A stretch of 64,000 nucleotides of DNA from Novispirillum itersonii subsp. itersonii ATCC 12639 (GTDB lineage Bacteria; Pseudomonadota; Alphaproteobacteria; Rhodospirillales; Rhodospirillaceae), in contig NZ_KB907343.1 of NCBI RefSeq assembly GCF_000381985.1, positions 62,001-126,000 on the forward strand, read 5' to 3'. Both the position numbers and the translations under genes were made by a program. Of the stretch, positions 48,295-59,320 are shown in pieces; position 1 is the stretch's first letter, and each line of letters opens with the position of its first letter. The notes under the pieces are model-generated. The model was given only the letters and a program-made list of their open reading frames with translations, was not told the origin of the DNA and made no database searches.

Positions 48295-49421
48295 TGACCG
48301 CTTTTTCCTTCGAGGTTCTCGCCACCGACGGCGCAGCCCGGCTGGGCAAGATCCAGACCGCCCATGGCGAGATCGACACCCCGGTGTTCATGCCGGTGGG
48401 CACCGTCGGCACCGTCAAAGGCATGATGCCGGAAAATGTCGCCGCCACCGGGGCCCAGATCATCCTCGGCAATACCTATCACCTGATGCTGCGCCCCGGT
48501 GCCGACCGGGTACAGCGGCTGGGTGGCCTGCACACCATGATGAACTGGCCCGGCCCGATCCTGACCGACTCCGGCGGATTTCAGGTGATGAGTCTGGCCA
48601 AACTGCGCAAGATGACTGAAGAAGGCGTGACCTTCCGCAGCCACATCGACGGCAGCCGCCACACCCTGACCCCGGAAAATTCCACGGATATCCAGTACAA
48701 GCTGGACGCCACCATCACCATGGCGTTTGACGAATGCACCCCCTATCCGGTGGAAAAAAAGGGGGCCGCCGAATCGATGCGCCTGTCGATGCGGTGGGCC
48801 AAACGGTCACGGGATGCCTTTGTGCCACGGGATGGCTACGGCCAGTTTGGCATTGTGCAGGGCAGCGTCTTCCCCGATCTGCGGGAAGAGAGCATCAGCA
48901 AGCTGCGGGAGCTGGACTTTGAAGGCTATGCCGTCGGCGGTCTGGCAGTCGGTGAAGGACAGGAGATGATGTTCCGTGTCCTCGACAGCACCATGCCGAA
49001 GATGCCGACCGCCAAACCGCGTTACCTGATGGGCGTCGGCAAGCCGTCGGATATCGTCGGCGCGGTGGTCCGCGGCATTGACATGTTCGACTGCGTGATG
49101 CCGACCCGGTCAGGGCGGACCGCACAGGCGTTCACCCGGCGCGGTACCGTCAACCTGCGCAATGCCCGGCATCTGGACGACACCCGCCCGCTGGACGAAA
49201 GCTGTTCCTGCCCGGCCTGCCGCAACTATTCCCGTGCCTATCTGCACCATCTGATCCGGGCGGAAGAGATGCTCGGCCCCATGCTGCTGACCTGGCACAA
49301 CATCCAGCATTATCAGGACCTGATGCGCGACCTGCGGGCCGCCATCAAGGCCGGAACCCTGACGCAGTTTGTGCAGGCGTTCGAGGCGCAGCAGGCCCTT
49401 GGCGATATCGACCCGCTTTAA
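48294..49421 (+). CDS. tgt: tRNA-guanine transglycosylase
   Basis: Exchanges guanine 34 for preQ1 in tRNAs with GUN anticodons; 375 residues. Asp in [17 protein letters not shown] is the general acid/base, the nucleophile Asp lies in [12 protein letters not shown], and the zinc site is C-x-C-x2-C in [20 protein letters not shown] at 48294 overlaps the queA stop by one base, with GAGGAG just upstream; a GTG at 48291 also exists. Confidence 0.97.
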   Translation: MTAFSFEVLATDGAARLGKIQTAHGEIDTPVFMPVGTVGTVKGMMPENVAATGAQIILGNTYHLMLRPGADRVQRLGGLHTMMNWPGPILTDSGGFQVMSLAKLRKMTEEGVTFRSHIDGSRHTLTPENSTDIQYKLDATITMAFDECTPYPVEKKGAAESMRLSMRWAKRSRDAFVPRDGYGQFGIVQGSVFPDLREESISKLRELDFEGYAVGGLAVGEGQEMMFRVLDSTMPKMPTAKPRYLMGVGKPSDIVGAVVRGIDMFDCVMPTRSGRTAQAFTRRGTVNLRNARHLDDTRPLDESCSCPACRNYSRAYLHHLIRAEEMLGPMLLTWHNIQHYQDLMRDLRAAIKAGTLTQFVQAFEAQQALGDIDPL

Positions 49422-49439
49422 CACCAGAGAGTTCCTGTC

Positions 49440-49904
49440 ATGACCAACAGCGACGCCTCCGGGCTGACCCAGCTCGGCACCAAGACCGATCTGCCGAACG
49501 ACCCCAACGATGCCGTGCTGGAACGGGTCCCCAACCCGCACCCCGGCACCCTGTATGTCACCCGCTTTGTCGCCCCGGAATTCACCAGCCTGTGCCCGGT
49601 GACCGGCCAGCCGGATTTCGCCCATCTGGTGATCGACTATGTGCCCGGTGAGTGGCTGGTGGAATCGAAAAGCCTGAAGCTGTTCCTCGGCTCTTTCCGT
49701 AACCACGGCGCTTTTCATGAAGACTGCACCGTCTATATCGGCAAGCGTCTGGCGGAAGAGCTGAAGCCGGTGTGGCTGCGCATCGGTGGCTACTGGTATC
49801 CGCGCGGCGGCATCCCGATTGACGTATTCTATGCCACCGGCCCGGCACCGGATGGCCTGTGGCTGCCCGATCAGGGCGTTCCGCCGTACCGTGGCCGTGG
49901 CTGA
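49440..49904 (+). CDS. queF: NADPH-dependent 7-cyano-7-deazaguanine reductase
   Basis: Reduces preQ0 to preQ1, the substrate of Tgt; 154 residues, the short (single-domain) QueF type. The thioimide-forming Cys52 ([11 protein letters not shown]), Asp59, and Glu75 in [11 protein letters not shown] are all present. The ribosome site GAGAG lies just upstream. Transcribed between tgt and queG, giving consecutive steps of one pathway. Confidence 0.96.
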   Translation: MTNSDASGLTQLGTKTDLPNDPNDAVLERVPNPHPGTLYVTRFVAPEFTSLCPVTGQPDFAHLVIDYVPGEWLVESKSLKLFLGSFRNHGAFHEDCTVYIGKRLAEELKPVWLRIGGYWYPRGGIPIDVFYATGPAPDGLWLPDQGVPPYRGRG

Positions 49905-49915
49905 TCTGCCGCGCC

Positions 49916-51070
49916 ATGCGTAAAAAACCGCCGCCGGTGCCCGATACCCCGGAAGGTCAGCGCGCCCTGATCCGGGCCGAGGCGCTGGCGGCGGGCTTTG
50001 ACACTGTTGCCTTTGCCCGCGCCACCATCAGCGATGCTGACCGCGCCAATCTGGCCGCCTATGTCGCCGACGGGCGCCACGGCACCATGGCGTGGATGGA
50101 AGAGACGCTGGAACGCCGCTCCTCCCCCACCGCGATGTGGCCGGAGGCGGTCACCGCCATCACACTGGGCGTCAATTACCGCACCCTGACTGCGCCGCTG
50201 ACGCTTCTGGAGCAGCCTGACCGCGGTTATATCAGTGTCTACGCCCGGCACCGCGACTATCACGACCTGATCAAAAAACGCCTGAAACAGGTGGCTGGCT
50301 GGCTGCATCAGACCTTCGGCGCCGATGTGAAGGTCTTCGTCGACACCGCCCCACTGCTGGAAAAATCTCTGGCGGTGGAAAGTGGCCTCGGCTGGCGCGG
50401 CAAACACACCAACATCGTCACCCGGGACTTTGGCAGCTGGCTGTTTCTGGGCGAGATCCTGACCACCCTGCCGCTGCCTGCCGACAGCCCGCAGGACGAT
50501 CACTGCGGATCCTGCACCCGCTGTCTGGATATCTGCCCGACCGGGGCCTTTGACGGCCCCCGCCGCATTGATGCCCGCAAATGCATCTCTTACTTAACCA
50601 TCGAGCATAAAGAGCCGATTCCCCGCGCGCTGCGTCCCCTGATGGGCAACCGCATTTATGGCTGCGATGACTGTACCGCCATCTGCCCGTGGAACCGCTT
50701 TGCCCCGCCGACGCCCCACAGCGACTTTCTGCCCCGGATTGAGCTGACCGCACCGCGACTGGCCGATCTGGCCCAGCTTGACGATGACGGCTTCCGCAGC
50801 CTGTTCACCGCCAGCCCGGTCAAACGGATCGGCCGGGACCGTTTTTTACGCAATGTTCTGATTGCCCTTGGGAACTGCGGCGATCCGGCACAGGCCGCCG
50901 CTGCCCGCCCCCTGCTGTCGGACCCGTCGCCACTGGTACGGGGGGCTGCGGTCTGGGCGCTGTCGCGGTTGCTCTCCGGGGCTGATTTCGCCATGCTGCG
51001 GAACCACTACGCCCCTGCCGAAACCGACCCGGAGGTTCAGGACGAATGGCGCTGCGCCGCTTCCTGCTGA
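49916..51070 (+). CDS. queG: Epoxyqueuosine reductase
   Basis: Cobalamin- and iron-sulfur-dependent enzyme that reduces epoxyqueuosine to queuosine in tRNA; 384 residues. Two 4Fe-4S motifs are visible: CGSCTRCLDICPTGAF and CDDCTAICPWN. The substrate/cobalamin part includes VFVDTAPLLEKSLA and GLGWRGKHTN. The C-terminal HEAT-like helices (LVRGAAVWALSRL) are present. Start at 49916 fits the family, 11 bases after queF. The last 25 bases overlap the next gene. Confidence 0.96.
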   Translation: MRKKPPPVPDTPEGQRALIRAEALAAGFDTVAFARATISDADRANLAAYVADGRHGTMAWMEETLERRSSPTAMWPEAVTAITLGVNYRTLTAPLTLLEQPDRGYISVYARHRDYHDLIKKRLKQVAGWLHQTFGADVKVFVDTAPLLEKSLAVESGLGWRGKHTNIVTRDFGSWLFLGEILTTLPLPADSPQDDHCGSCTRCLDICPTGAFDGPRRIDARKCISYLTIEHKEPIPRALRPLMGNRIYGCDDCTAICPWNRFAPPTPHSDFLPRIELTAPRLADLAQLDDDGFRSLFTASPVKRIGRDRFLRNVLIALGNCGDPAQAAAARPLLSDPSPLVRGAAVWALSRLLSGADFAMLRNHYAPAETDPEVQDEWRCAASC

Positions 51071-51765
51071 TCGCCCTGCTGGGCAGCCTGCTGCCTCAGC
51101 CCGGCGTTGCTGCCCCAGACTGCGCGACCTGCCCGGACATGATGCAGATCCCCGGCGGCACCCTGACCCGGGCCGATGGCAGCGAGACGGAGATCGCCCC
51201 CTTTCTGATGGGAGCCACCGAGGTCACCTTCGACCAGTTCCAGCAGTGCGTTGATGCCGGGGCCTGCCGGGCTGATGTCGGAGACCGCGACTGGGGGCGC
51301 GGCACCCGGCCGGTCATCAACGTCACCCATGCCGATGCGGAAACCTATGTTCGGTGGCTGCGGGACACCACCGGCCTGCCATACCGGCTGCCAACCGAAG
51401 ACGAATGGGAATGGGCCGCCCGGGGTGGCACCAGAACCCGCTTCTGGTGGGGGGAGGAGGCGGGACAGATGCATGCCAACTGCCGGTACTGCGGGCCGGA
51501 TGATGGCGGCAGACGCTCTATGCCCGTTGCCTCATTTCCGCCCAACGCCTACGGCTTGTATGACACCGCAGGCAATGTAATGGAGTGGGTGGAAGACTGC
51601 TGGGCTGACCGCCGCGACACGCCCCCGCCAAAGCGGGACTGCGCCTTCCGTGTTGCCAAAGGCGGGGCCTGGTATTACGTGCCGGAGCAGGCCCGCCCGG
51701 ATAACCGGGTACGTCAGCGGGCCGACCTGTGGAGCTATACGGTCGGCTTCCGGATTGCCCGCTGA
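51046..51765 (+). CDS. Exported FGE/SUMF1-like domain protein
   Basis: Protein of 239 residues with a signal peptide (RRFLLIALLGSLLPQPGVAA) and a single FGE-sulfatase (C-type-lectin-like) domain. Typical stretches: IPGGTLTRADG, LMGATEVTFDQFQQCV, YRLPTEDEWEWAARGG, YGLYDTAGNVMEWVEDCW, and the final GFRIAR. Several Cys pairs could form disulfides in the periplasm. True formylglycine-generating enzymes need particular cysteines that I cannot confirm here, so a structural or lectin-like role is as likely. It overlaps queG by 25 bases. Confidence 0.85.
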   Translation: MALRRFLLIALLGSLLPQPGVAAPDCATCPDMMQIPGGTLTRADGSETEIAPFLMGATEVTFDQFQQCVDAGACRADVGDRDWGRGTRPVINVTHADAETYVRWLRDTTGLPYRLPTEDEWEWAARGGTRTRFWWGEEAGQMHANCRYCGPDDGGRRSMPVASFPPNAYGLYDTAGNVMEWVEDCWADRRDTPPPKRDCAFRVAKGGAWYYVPEQARPDNRVRQRADLWSYTVGFRIAR

Positions 51766-51783
51766 CACAGCATCGCGGCCCCA

Positions 51784-53164
51784 TCAGGCCGCTGACGGTA
51801 AGGCCAGAATGAAGAGGCTGCCGCCGCCGTCCGCAGGAACGTAGTCCAACGTTCCGCCCATCAGCTCAGTCAGACGCCGGGACAGAGCCAACCCCAGCCC
51901 GGAGCCTTCAATCGAACTGGCTTCACGCCCGAGGCGGTTAAAGGCCTCAAACAGACGGTCACGCTGCATCGGGGGAATACCGACACCGCTGTCTTCAATC
52001 TCAATCCGGATCATGTCTCCGTCGGGGGCAATCCGCAGCATCACGACCCCGCCTTCACGGTTATACTTCACCGCATTGCCCAGCAGATTGAACAGAATCT
52101 GCCGCAGACGGCGCGGATCAGCCAAAACCCGACCAGGATAAAAGCCATCGCCGTCAGGAAGCTGAATCGCGGCCCGCTGCGCCTGTGGCTGTAAAGCGGT
52201 CAGGCAGTCAGGCAGCACATCCTGCAGCAACACCGGCTGACAGTTCACCGGCATATCCCCCTGCAGACAACTGGAATAATCCAGAATATCCGTCACCAGT
52301 GCGTGCAGGTGCCGCCCGCTCTGGCGCACGGACTCAAGAGCGCGGGATTGCCGGTCGGTCAACGGGTCGGGCCAGATATCGACCACCAGATCAACAAAAC
52401 CGATCACTGCATTCAACGGCGTCCGCAGTTCGTGACTGACACTGGACAGGAAACGGTCCTTCGCGGCCGCAGCCCGCAGACTGGCATCATGAGCCGCCTG
52501 CAGGGCTTCGGCATTGCGCTGACGCTCGGCGATTTCCTGCTGAAGACGCGACTGCTCCGCCGTCAGGTCAGCCAGCAGCGCAGCGTTGCGCAGCTGAAGC
52601 GTCAGCCTCTGTTTCATCAGGGTATTGAAACGGAAGGTGTAATACAGCAGGAACAGACAGAAAGGCACGGTGAACACCAGCACCGGCGCCAGATAATGCC
52701 GCAGAAACGGCTGATCCAGCCCGGCCAGCATCACCCCCAACAGAGAAATCATCTGTATCGCCGCCACCTGACGGCTGGCATGGGCAGAAAATGCGGCCCC
52801 CGCCGCTGTACCAATGATCACCGCCAGTACAATCAGCACGTCTTCCGGCAGAGCGTCCACCGGCAGAGCAAACAGCAGCCCCCCCCCACAGCCCACCGGA
52901 CAACAGGGCGGCAGCGGTCTGCACCCATTCCCATCCGGCCGGACTCAGTCGCTGGCTCTGGGTACGATACGCCAGAAACAGGCCAAGCCGCGCCACCAGC
53001 ACCAACGCCAGAACCACCCCCCATTGCGGCAGCAGAGACGGCGCACTGTCGCGCAGCAGAAAGCCGAGCAGCAGCCCCAGATTGGCCAGTGCAATCAGAA
53101 TCCCGACCCCATTGGAGTCCATCAGGACCCGGATCCGCTCCTGCTCTACATGATGGGATATCAT
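51784..53164 (-). pseudogene. Membrane sensor histidine kinase, frameshifted at a G9 tract
   Basis: One kinase gene split into two frames. The N-terminal part (53164 to about 52888) encodes hydrophobic helices up to LLSGGLWGG. The rest of the protein (to 51784) is in another frame: it starts GGLLFALPVDALPEDVLIVL, followed by more membrane helices, a coiled coil, the His box SSVSHELRTPLNAVIGF, N box LLGNAVKYN, G1 DSGVGI and G2 GSGLGL. Joining needs a run of eight (or eleven) G on the minus strand; there are nine (52879-52887). The catalytic parts are undamaged, so the change is recent, a sequencing error, or reversible slippage. No receiver is adjacent. An internal start in the second frame exists at 52896. 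Confidence 0.8.
52879..52887 (-). repeat. G9 homopolymer at the kinase frameshift
   Basis: Nine consecutive C on the plus strand (G on the coding strand) exactly where the two reading frames of the kinase must be joined. Tracts of this length slip during replication. Confidence 0.85.
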
Positions 53165-53301
53165 TTCTGTCCGACAACCCCCGTAGCCGTCTGCTTCCCC
53201 CGAAGCAGGCGGTATTAATGCCCCGCCGGGCAGTGCTAACGGGAAAGAGCGGCGCGGGCAACCCTCTATTGGGCCCCGGCTTCAGACAGGGTCGGCTCAG
53301 G

Positions 53302-53967
53302 TCACTCCACGGCCTGTCGCAGGGCCGAGGCTGCGGCCCAGGGGCACAGGGCCAGTGCCGACAGCAGCATTGCCGACAGAACCAGCAGCTGGGCCCGGAC
53401 TTCAAAGCCCATCACCGCCGCGTCAACCGCCGACACCCCGAACACCAGCACCGGGATATACAGCGGCAGCACCAGCAGAGACAGAAGAACACCGCCCCGC
53501 CGCGCCCCCAGCACCAGCGCCGCCCCTACGGCCCCGATCAGCGACAGGGTCGGCGTCCCCAGCAGCATTGCCACGATCAGGATCAGAAAACCGTCCTGAT
53601 TAAGATGCAGCAGCACGGCCAGCACCGGGGCCGCCAGCAGCAGCGGCAGACCGGTGGTCAGCCAGTGCGCCGCCACCTTGCCCATCACCAGCAGCGACAG
53701 CGGCACCGGCGACAGCGTGATCAGATCCAGAGAGCCGTCCTCATAATCCGCCTGAAACAGCCGGTCGAGGGACAGCATGGACGCCAGCAGCGCGGTCACC
53801 CACAGCACGCCGGCGGCAATCCGCTCCAGCACCCCGGTTTCCGGCCCGACCCCGAAGGGAAACAGCACAACGGTGAGCACAAAGAACATCACCACCATCA
53901 GGCTGTCAGAACCCTGACGCAGGGCCAGCCGCAGATCCCGGCGGATAATCGCAAGAAAGGCGGCCAT
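53302..53967 (-). CDS. ccmB: Heme exporter protein CcmB
   Basis: Membrane subunit of the CcmABCD complex that releases holo-CcmE during cytochrome c maturation; 221 residues with six transmembrane helices. Signatures are LIRRDLRLALRQGSDSL-like N-terminus (here AIIRRDLRLALRQGSDSL), VTALLASMLSLDRLFQADYEDG and SLIGAVGAALVLGARRGGVLL. It starts two bases after the ccmA stop. ccmC does not follow, so the rest of the Ccm system lies elsewhere. Confidence 0.95.
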   Translation of the reverse strand: MAAFLAIIRRDLRLALRQGSDSLMVVMFFVLTVVLFPFGVGPETGVLERIAAGVLWVTALLASMLSLDRLFQADYEDGSLDLITLSPVPLSLLVMGKVAAHWLTTGLPLLLAAPVLAVLLHLNQDGFLILIVAMLLGTPTLSLIGAVGAALVLGARRGGVLLSLLVLPLYIPVLVFGVSAVDAAVMGFEVRAQLLVLSAMLLSALALCPWAAASALRQAVE

Positions 53968-53969
53968 GA

Positions 53970-54698
53970 TCAGTCCTCCGCCCCGTCAGTCTCGTCATCC
54001 CAGTCATAACGGTTCCGGGGGGCGAAACGGTCCATATGGAACTCCTGCGCCCCCGGCAGGGCGACATCAATATGTGTCGACAGCACCACCATGCCCCCGG
54101 CGGCCCGGTGCGCGGCAATCGCCTGCTCCAGCACCGCGACCGAGGCCCGGTCCAGCGCCGTTGTCGGCTCGTCCAGCAGCCACAGCGGGGCCGGGGCGGC
54201 AAACAGGCGGGACAGATTGGTGCGGCGCTTCTGCCCGGCAGACAGCATCTTGCCCGGCACATCCAGCAGGCGGGCCATCTCAAAGCGGGCCACCGCCGCC
54301 TCGACCTGCGCATCAGCCTGCGCCGCGCTGCGCTCCGGCTGCCATTGCCGGACCCAGAAAGCGATATTCTCCCGCACGGTCAGCACCGGCTTGATCGCAT
54401 CCTGATGGCCGATGTACCGGGCCCGGGCGCCATGCCCTTCGCGGTCAGAGAAAATACTCTCGTCATCCCACAGTACGTCGCCGCGCGCCGGATGCAGCAG
54501 CCCGGCCATCAGCCGCAGCAGACTGGATTTGCCGGATCCGTTCGGCCCCAGCAGCAGCAGGGCCTGACCGGGGGCCAGCGAAAAAGACAGGTCGGTGAAC
54601 ACCACCCGGTCGCCACGGATACAGGTCAGGCCACGCCCTTCAAACAGCGGGGCAGCGGCGGCAGGCGGTACGGCGGGGGGGATCAATGTGTCAGTCAT
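53970..54698 (-). CDS. ccmA: Heme ABC exporter ATP-binding protein CcmA
   Basis: ATPase of the cytochrome c maturation complex; 242 residues. Walker A is GPNGSGKSSLLRLM, the ABC signature is the CcmA-like LSAGQKRRTNLSRL, Walker B is LWLLDEPTTALD, and the His switch is VLSTHID. The start at 54698 is preferred to an upstream Met, as it puts the conserved N-terminus close to the start. Paired with ccmB. Confidence 0.94.
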   Translation of the reverse strand: MTDTLIPPAVPPAAAAPLFEGRGLTCIRGDRVVFTDLSFSLAPGQALLLLGPNGSGKSSLLRLMAGLLHPARGDVLWDDESIFSDREGHGARARYIGHQDAIKPVLTVRENIAFWVRQWQPERSAAQADAQVEAAVARFEMARLLDVPGKMLSAGQKRRTNLSRLFAAPAPLWLLDEPTTALDRASVAVLEQAIAAHRAAGGMVVLSTHIDVALPGAQEFHMDRFAPRNRYDWDDETDGAED

Positions 54699-55174
54699 GG
54701 CGCAAGACAATAGAATCTGTCTGCCCGCAGGGGAAGCCGGAACTGGCTGAAACCGGCGGCAGATCAGAGCTATTCCAGACAAACGCGCCTGAGGCGGCGA
54801 CTGCGGGGAGGGGGGAGATCGGCGGCAGCCGGTGCCTTTTACGGGTTCGAGGGGGACAGGGTAGGAAGGACGAACCCAAGGACACCGGCGCCGTGTGTGG
54901 ATGATGATTGCGGCAGCAACAGGGAAGGGATCTGCCGTAATCGCGGCCCCTCAGAGCGGTTGAGGGTGTCGGCTTCAGGGGGATTAAAGCCGGACTGTGC
55001 CGTCCACGTTGAAGAAGATGGCGGACAACTGTGGCGAAAATAGGGTGAGGCCGGGGTATCTTTGTGATCGCGGCGTTTTGTCTGCCTGCCCCCTGCCCAC
55101 CTGCTGCGCGCTGCTGAAAAGAAAACGGGCGGGGAATACACCCCGCCCGCCTGCTGTTTCTGTCGCCGCAGCGC
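54699..55174. other. Long intergenic region between ccmA and lepA
   Basis: 476 bases. The lepA terminator occupies 55116-55149. Elsewhere I see short stems, such as GGGTTCG (54843-54849) against CGAACCC about 19 bases later and CCCTCA/TGAGGG near 54950-54970, but no tRNA-like fold, no believable coding frame and no clear promoter. It may hold the ccmA promoter and perhaps a small RNA. Confidence 0.4.
55116..55149 (-). terminator. Rho-independent terminator of lepA
   Basis: On the minus strand CGGGCGGGG pairs with CCCCGCCCG (55141-55149 and 55126-55134) with a six-base loop, followed by TTTTCTTTT. Confidence 0.88.
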
Positions 55175-56980
<1,806 letters not shown>

Positions 56981-57211
56981 GGCCGTGTTCAATAGACTCT
57001 GGGATTGGGGACCATAGGGCCAAAGCGCCCTGCGGGCAACGGCTGTATGCAGGGGGCAGCGCCCTGACCGGCTGTTTTCACGTTCCCCTTGCGGCAACTT
57101 CGCGGTGGCGCCCCGGTTTGCGCTGCCGTAAGGTGGCCCCTTCTCTCCCCCCGGCCCGCCGGACCACCCCCTTTTCCCGCCGGTCCGCAGTGCCCCAGAT
57201 CTCGAAGACGG

Positions 57212-57784
57212 ATGTCAGGAATGCTGGTCGAAATCACCGCCGAAGGCTTCGGTGTCGATCTTGATATCGCTTACGCGACCACCAACAACTTCACCGGGGC
57301 CCCGGTCTACCGCCGCCATGCAGCTTTCCTGCTGCCGGAAGCGGCTGATAATCTGCGCAAAGCCTGCGGCATGGCCCGGGCCCTGGGCCTGCACTTTAAG
57401 ATCTTTGACGCCTACCGCCCGTCAGAAGCCCAGTGGCTGCTTTGGGATCATACCCCCGACCCGGAATTCCTCGCGGATCCTCACCGTGGTTCGCCGCATT
57501 CGATGGGGGCAGCGGTGGATCTGACGCTGGTTGACAGCGCCACCGGTCAGGAGCTGGACATGGGCACCGCCTTTGATGCCTTCACCCCGCTGTCACACCA
57601 CGCCGTCACCGAGGGTATTTCTGCCGACGCCCAGCGGAACCGCCTGCTGCTGCTGGGCATCATGACCGCCGCCGGATTTGATTTTTATTCCTCAGAATGG
57701 TGGCACTATCAGCTGTTCAATGCCCGCGCCCGCTATCCGGTGCTGACCGATGCGGCCTCCGGGGCACGGATGATGGAGCCCTGA
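57212..57784 (+). CDS. M15-family D-Ala-D-Ala dipeptidase (DdpX/VanX-like)
   Basis: Zinc dipeptidase of 190 residues. Zinc motif [15 protein letters not shown] (SxHxxGxAxD) and the second His/Glu in EWWHYQLF are present; [13 protein letters not shown] carries the conserved YRP. No signal peptide is seen, so it is probably cytoplasmic and recycles D-Ala-D-Ala or a similar dipeptide. The start could be ATG 57212 or 57221. The stop overlaps the tsaB start by one base (TGATG), so it is co-translated with tRNA-modification genes. Confidence 0.9.
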   Translation: MSGMLVEITAEGFGVDLDIAYATTNNFTGAPVYRRHAAFLLPEAADNLRKACGMARALGLHFKIFDAYRPSEAQWLLWDHTPDPEFLADPHRGSPHSMGAAVDLTLVDSATGQELDMGTAFDAFTPLSHHAVTEGISADAQRNRLLLLGIMTAAGFDFYSSEWWHYQLFNARARYPVLTDAASGARMMEP

Positions 57785-58470
57785 TGCGCATTCTGGCCTT
57801 CGATACCGCCGGAAACGGCTGTTCCGCCTGCGTCTGGCAGGACGGAACCATCCTCGCGCAGGCCCGGCTGGGGATGGAGCGCGGACAGGCTGAGGCACTG
57901 GTGCCGCTGCTCTCCGGCCTTCTGGAACAGGCCGGGCTGGACTGGCCCCAGCTTGACCGTCTGGCTGTCACCGTCGGCCCCGGCTCGTTCACCGGAGTCC
58001 GGGTCGGGCTGGCCACCGCCCGGGCACTGGCGCTGGCAACCGGCCTGCCGGTGACCGGCGTGACCACGCTGGACCTGTTCGCCACAGCCGCGCAGACCAT
58101 GATGACAGACCCGCAGGGTGTGCTGCTGGCCCTGATTGATGCCCGGCGGGATGATCTGTACTGTCAGGCCTTCGATGCCGCCACCCTTGCGCCGCTGACC
58201 GGGCCCGACAGCCTGCGCCCGGACGACATCGCCCCGCTGCTGGCCCGCCTTGGGCAGCCTGCCGTTGCCTGCGGCGACGCCCGCCCGCTGGTGGAAACCC
58301 TGCTGACAGACGGCACACTGGGTCTGTGGCTGGGAGAAACACTGGCTGACCCGGTGATTCTGGCAGACATTGCCAGCCAACGCCCTGTTGAGAGCACGGT
58401 CCCGGCACCGCTGTATATCCGGCCGCCCGATGCAGCCCTGCCAGTCAATGGCGGGCAACTCCGCCCGTGA
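57784..58470 (+). CDS. tsaB: tRNA threonylcarbamoyladenosine biosynthesis protein TsaB
   Basis: Partner of TsaD in t6A37 modification of ANN-decoding tRNAs; 228 residues. ASKHA-fold N-terminus [40 protein letters not shown] and LIDARRDDLYCQAF are the family marks. It lacks the metal ligands of TsaD, as expected. ATG at 57784 overlaps the dipeptidase stop; its own stop overlaps rimI. Confidence 0.95.
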   Translation: MRILAFDTAGNGCSACVWQDGTILAQARLGMERGQAEALVPLLSGLLEQAGLDWPQLDRLAVTVGPGSFTGVRVGLATARALALATGLPVTGVTTLDLFATAAQTMMTDPQGVLLALIDARRDDLYCQAFDAATLAPLTGPDSLRPDDIAPLLARLGQPAVACGDARPLVETLLTDGTLGLWLGETLADPVILADIASQRPVESTVPAPLYIRPPDAALPVNGGQLRP

Positions 58471-58940
58471 CCGCCCCGATGCCCGCACCGGTGCCCGACC
58501 TGATTGCCGCGACCCCGCTGCATGCCGACGTGCTGGCCGCCGTGCATGAAACCGCATTTGCCTACCCGTGGTCTGCGGATGACTTTGCTACCCTTCTGGC
58601 TGACCCGTCTGTCTTCGGGCTTATCGCCGCCGACGGCGGCAGCCCGTGCGGGATGGTGCTGTTCCGCACCGTTCTTGATGAGGCAGAGGTCCTGACCATC
58701 GGCATTCCGCCGGAGCGGCGTCGGCAGGGGCTGGCCGCCCGCCTGATGGCCGACGCCATGACCGTTGCGGCCACCCGGGGAGCAGAGAAGGTTTTTCTGG
58801 AAGTTGCCGACAGTAATGCGGCAGCACAGGCACTGTATCTGCGCCTTGGCTTTGCTGTCGCCGGACGGCGTAAGCAGTACTACCGCACCCCGGACGGACC
58901 CCCGGAGGATGCAGTGGTCATGGTCAGGCCTTTGCCCTGA
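58467..58940 (+). CDS. rimI: Ribosomal-protein-alanine N-acetyltransferase RimI
   Basis: GNAT enzyme of 157 residues that acetylates the N-terminal Ala of ribosomal protein S18. Acetyl-CoA motif: IPPERRRQGLAARLM; C-terminal ALYLRLGFAVAGRRKQYY. GTG at 58467 overlaps the tsaB stop in a GTGA, supporting that start. tsaB-rimI is a common pair. Confidence 0.93.
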   Translation: MTAPMPAPVPDLIAATPLHADVLAAVHETAFAYPWSADDFATLLADPSVFGLIAADGGSPCGMVLFRTVLDEAEVLTIGIPPERRRQGLAARLMADAMTVAATRGAEKVFLEVADSNAAAQALYLRLGFAVAGRRKQYYRTPDGPPEDAVVMVRPLP

Positions 58941-58962
58941 CCGGCCCCGCACCGGAAGGGCA

Positions 58963-59205
58963 TCAGCCGCCCTTGCGGATCAGCATCCGCATCACCCCGT
59001 CTCCGGCAGCCGGTGTCAGCGAAAGAACCGTGTGCCCTTCCTCCCGCACCGATGCGGGAACATTGCGCAGGGGCTCCGCCCCCCGCAGGTCTACAGCCAG
59101 TGTTTGTCCGGAGGACATTTTTTCCAGCATCAACTTTGTCTTAACAAAGGTAAAGGGGCAGATCTCTGCGGTGATATCGAGAAAATAATCCGGTGAAATT
59201 TCCAC
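58963..59205 (-). CDS. TusA-family sulfurtransferase-like protein
   Basis: Small protein of 80 residues with the TusA fold. The Cys of the family is present in EICPFTFVKTKLMLEKM, but the motif reads CPFT instead of the classical CPxP. It could take part in sulfur relay or another thiol role. Convergent with rimI and divergent from mucR, with the 115-base spacer shared. Confidence 0.85.
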   Translation of the reverse strand: MEISPDYFLDITAEICPFTFVKTKLMLEKMSSGQTLAVDLRGAEPLRNVPASVREEGHTVLSLTPAAGDGVMRMLIRKGG

Positions 59206-59231
59206 AGAAATCGTCCTAATCTATTTTACCG

Positions 59232-59260
59232 TTGCTAAGCATGGTGTGGCATCATATATA
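59232..59260 (+). promoter_or_regulatory. Sigma70-type promoter of mucR
   Basis: TTGCTA (59232-59237), 17 bases, TATATA (59255-59260). The start would be near 59267, leaving a leader of about 54 bases. MucR proteins often bind AT-rich DNA at their own promoters, and this spacer is notably AT-rich. Confidence 0.6.
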
Positions 59261-59320
59261 GCGTGCAAACGTGCATCAATATCCGTAAACGCTTCCATAC
59301 CCAAAATAAGGACCGCCTGA

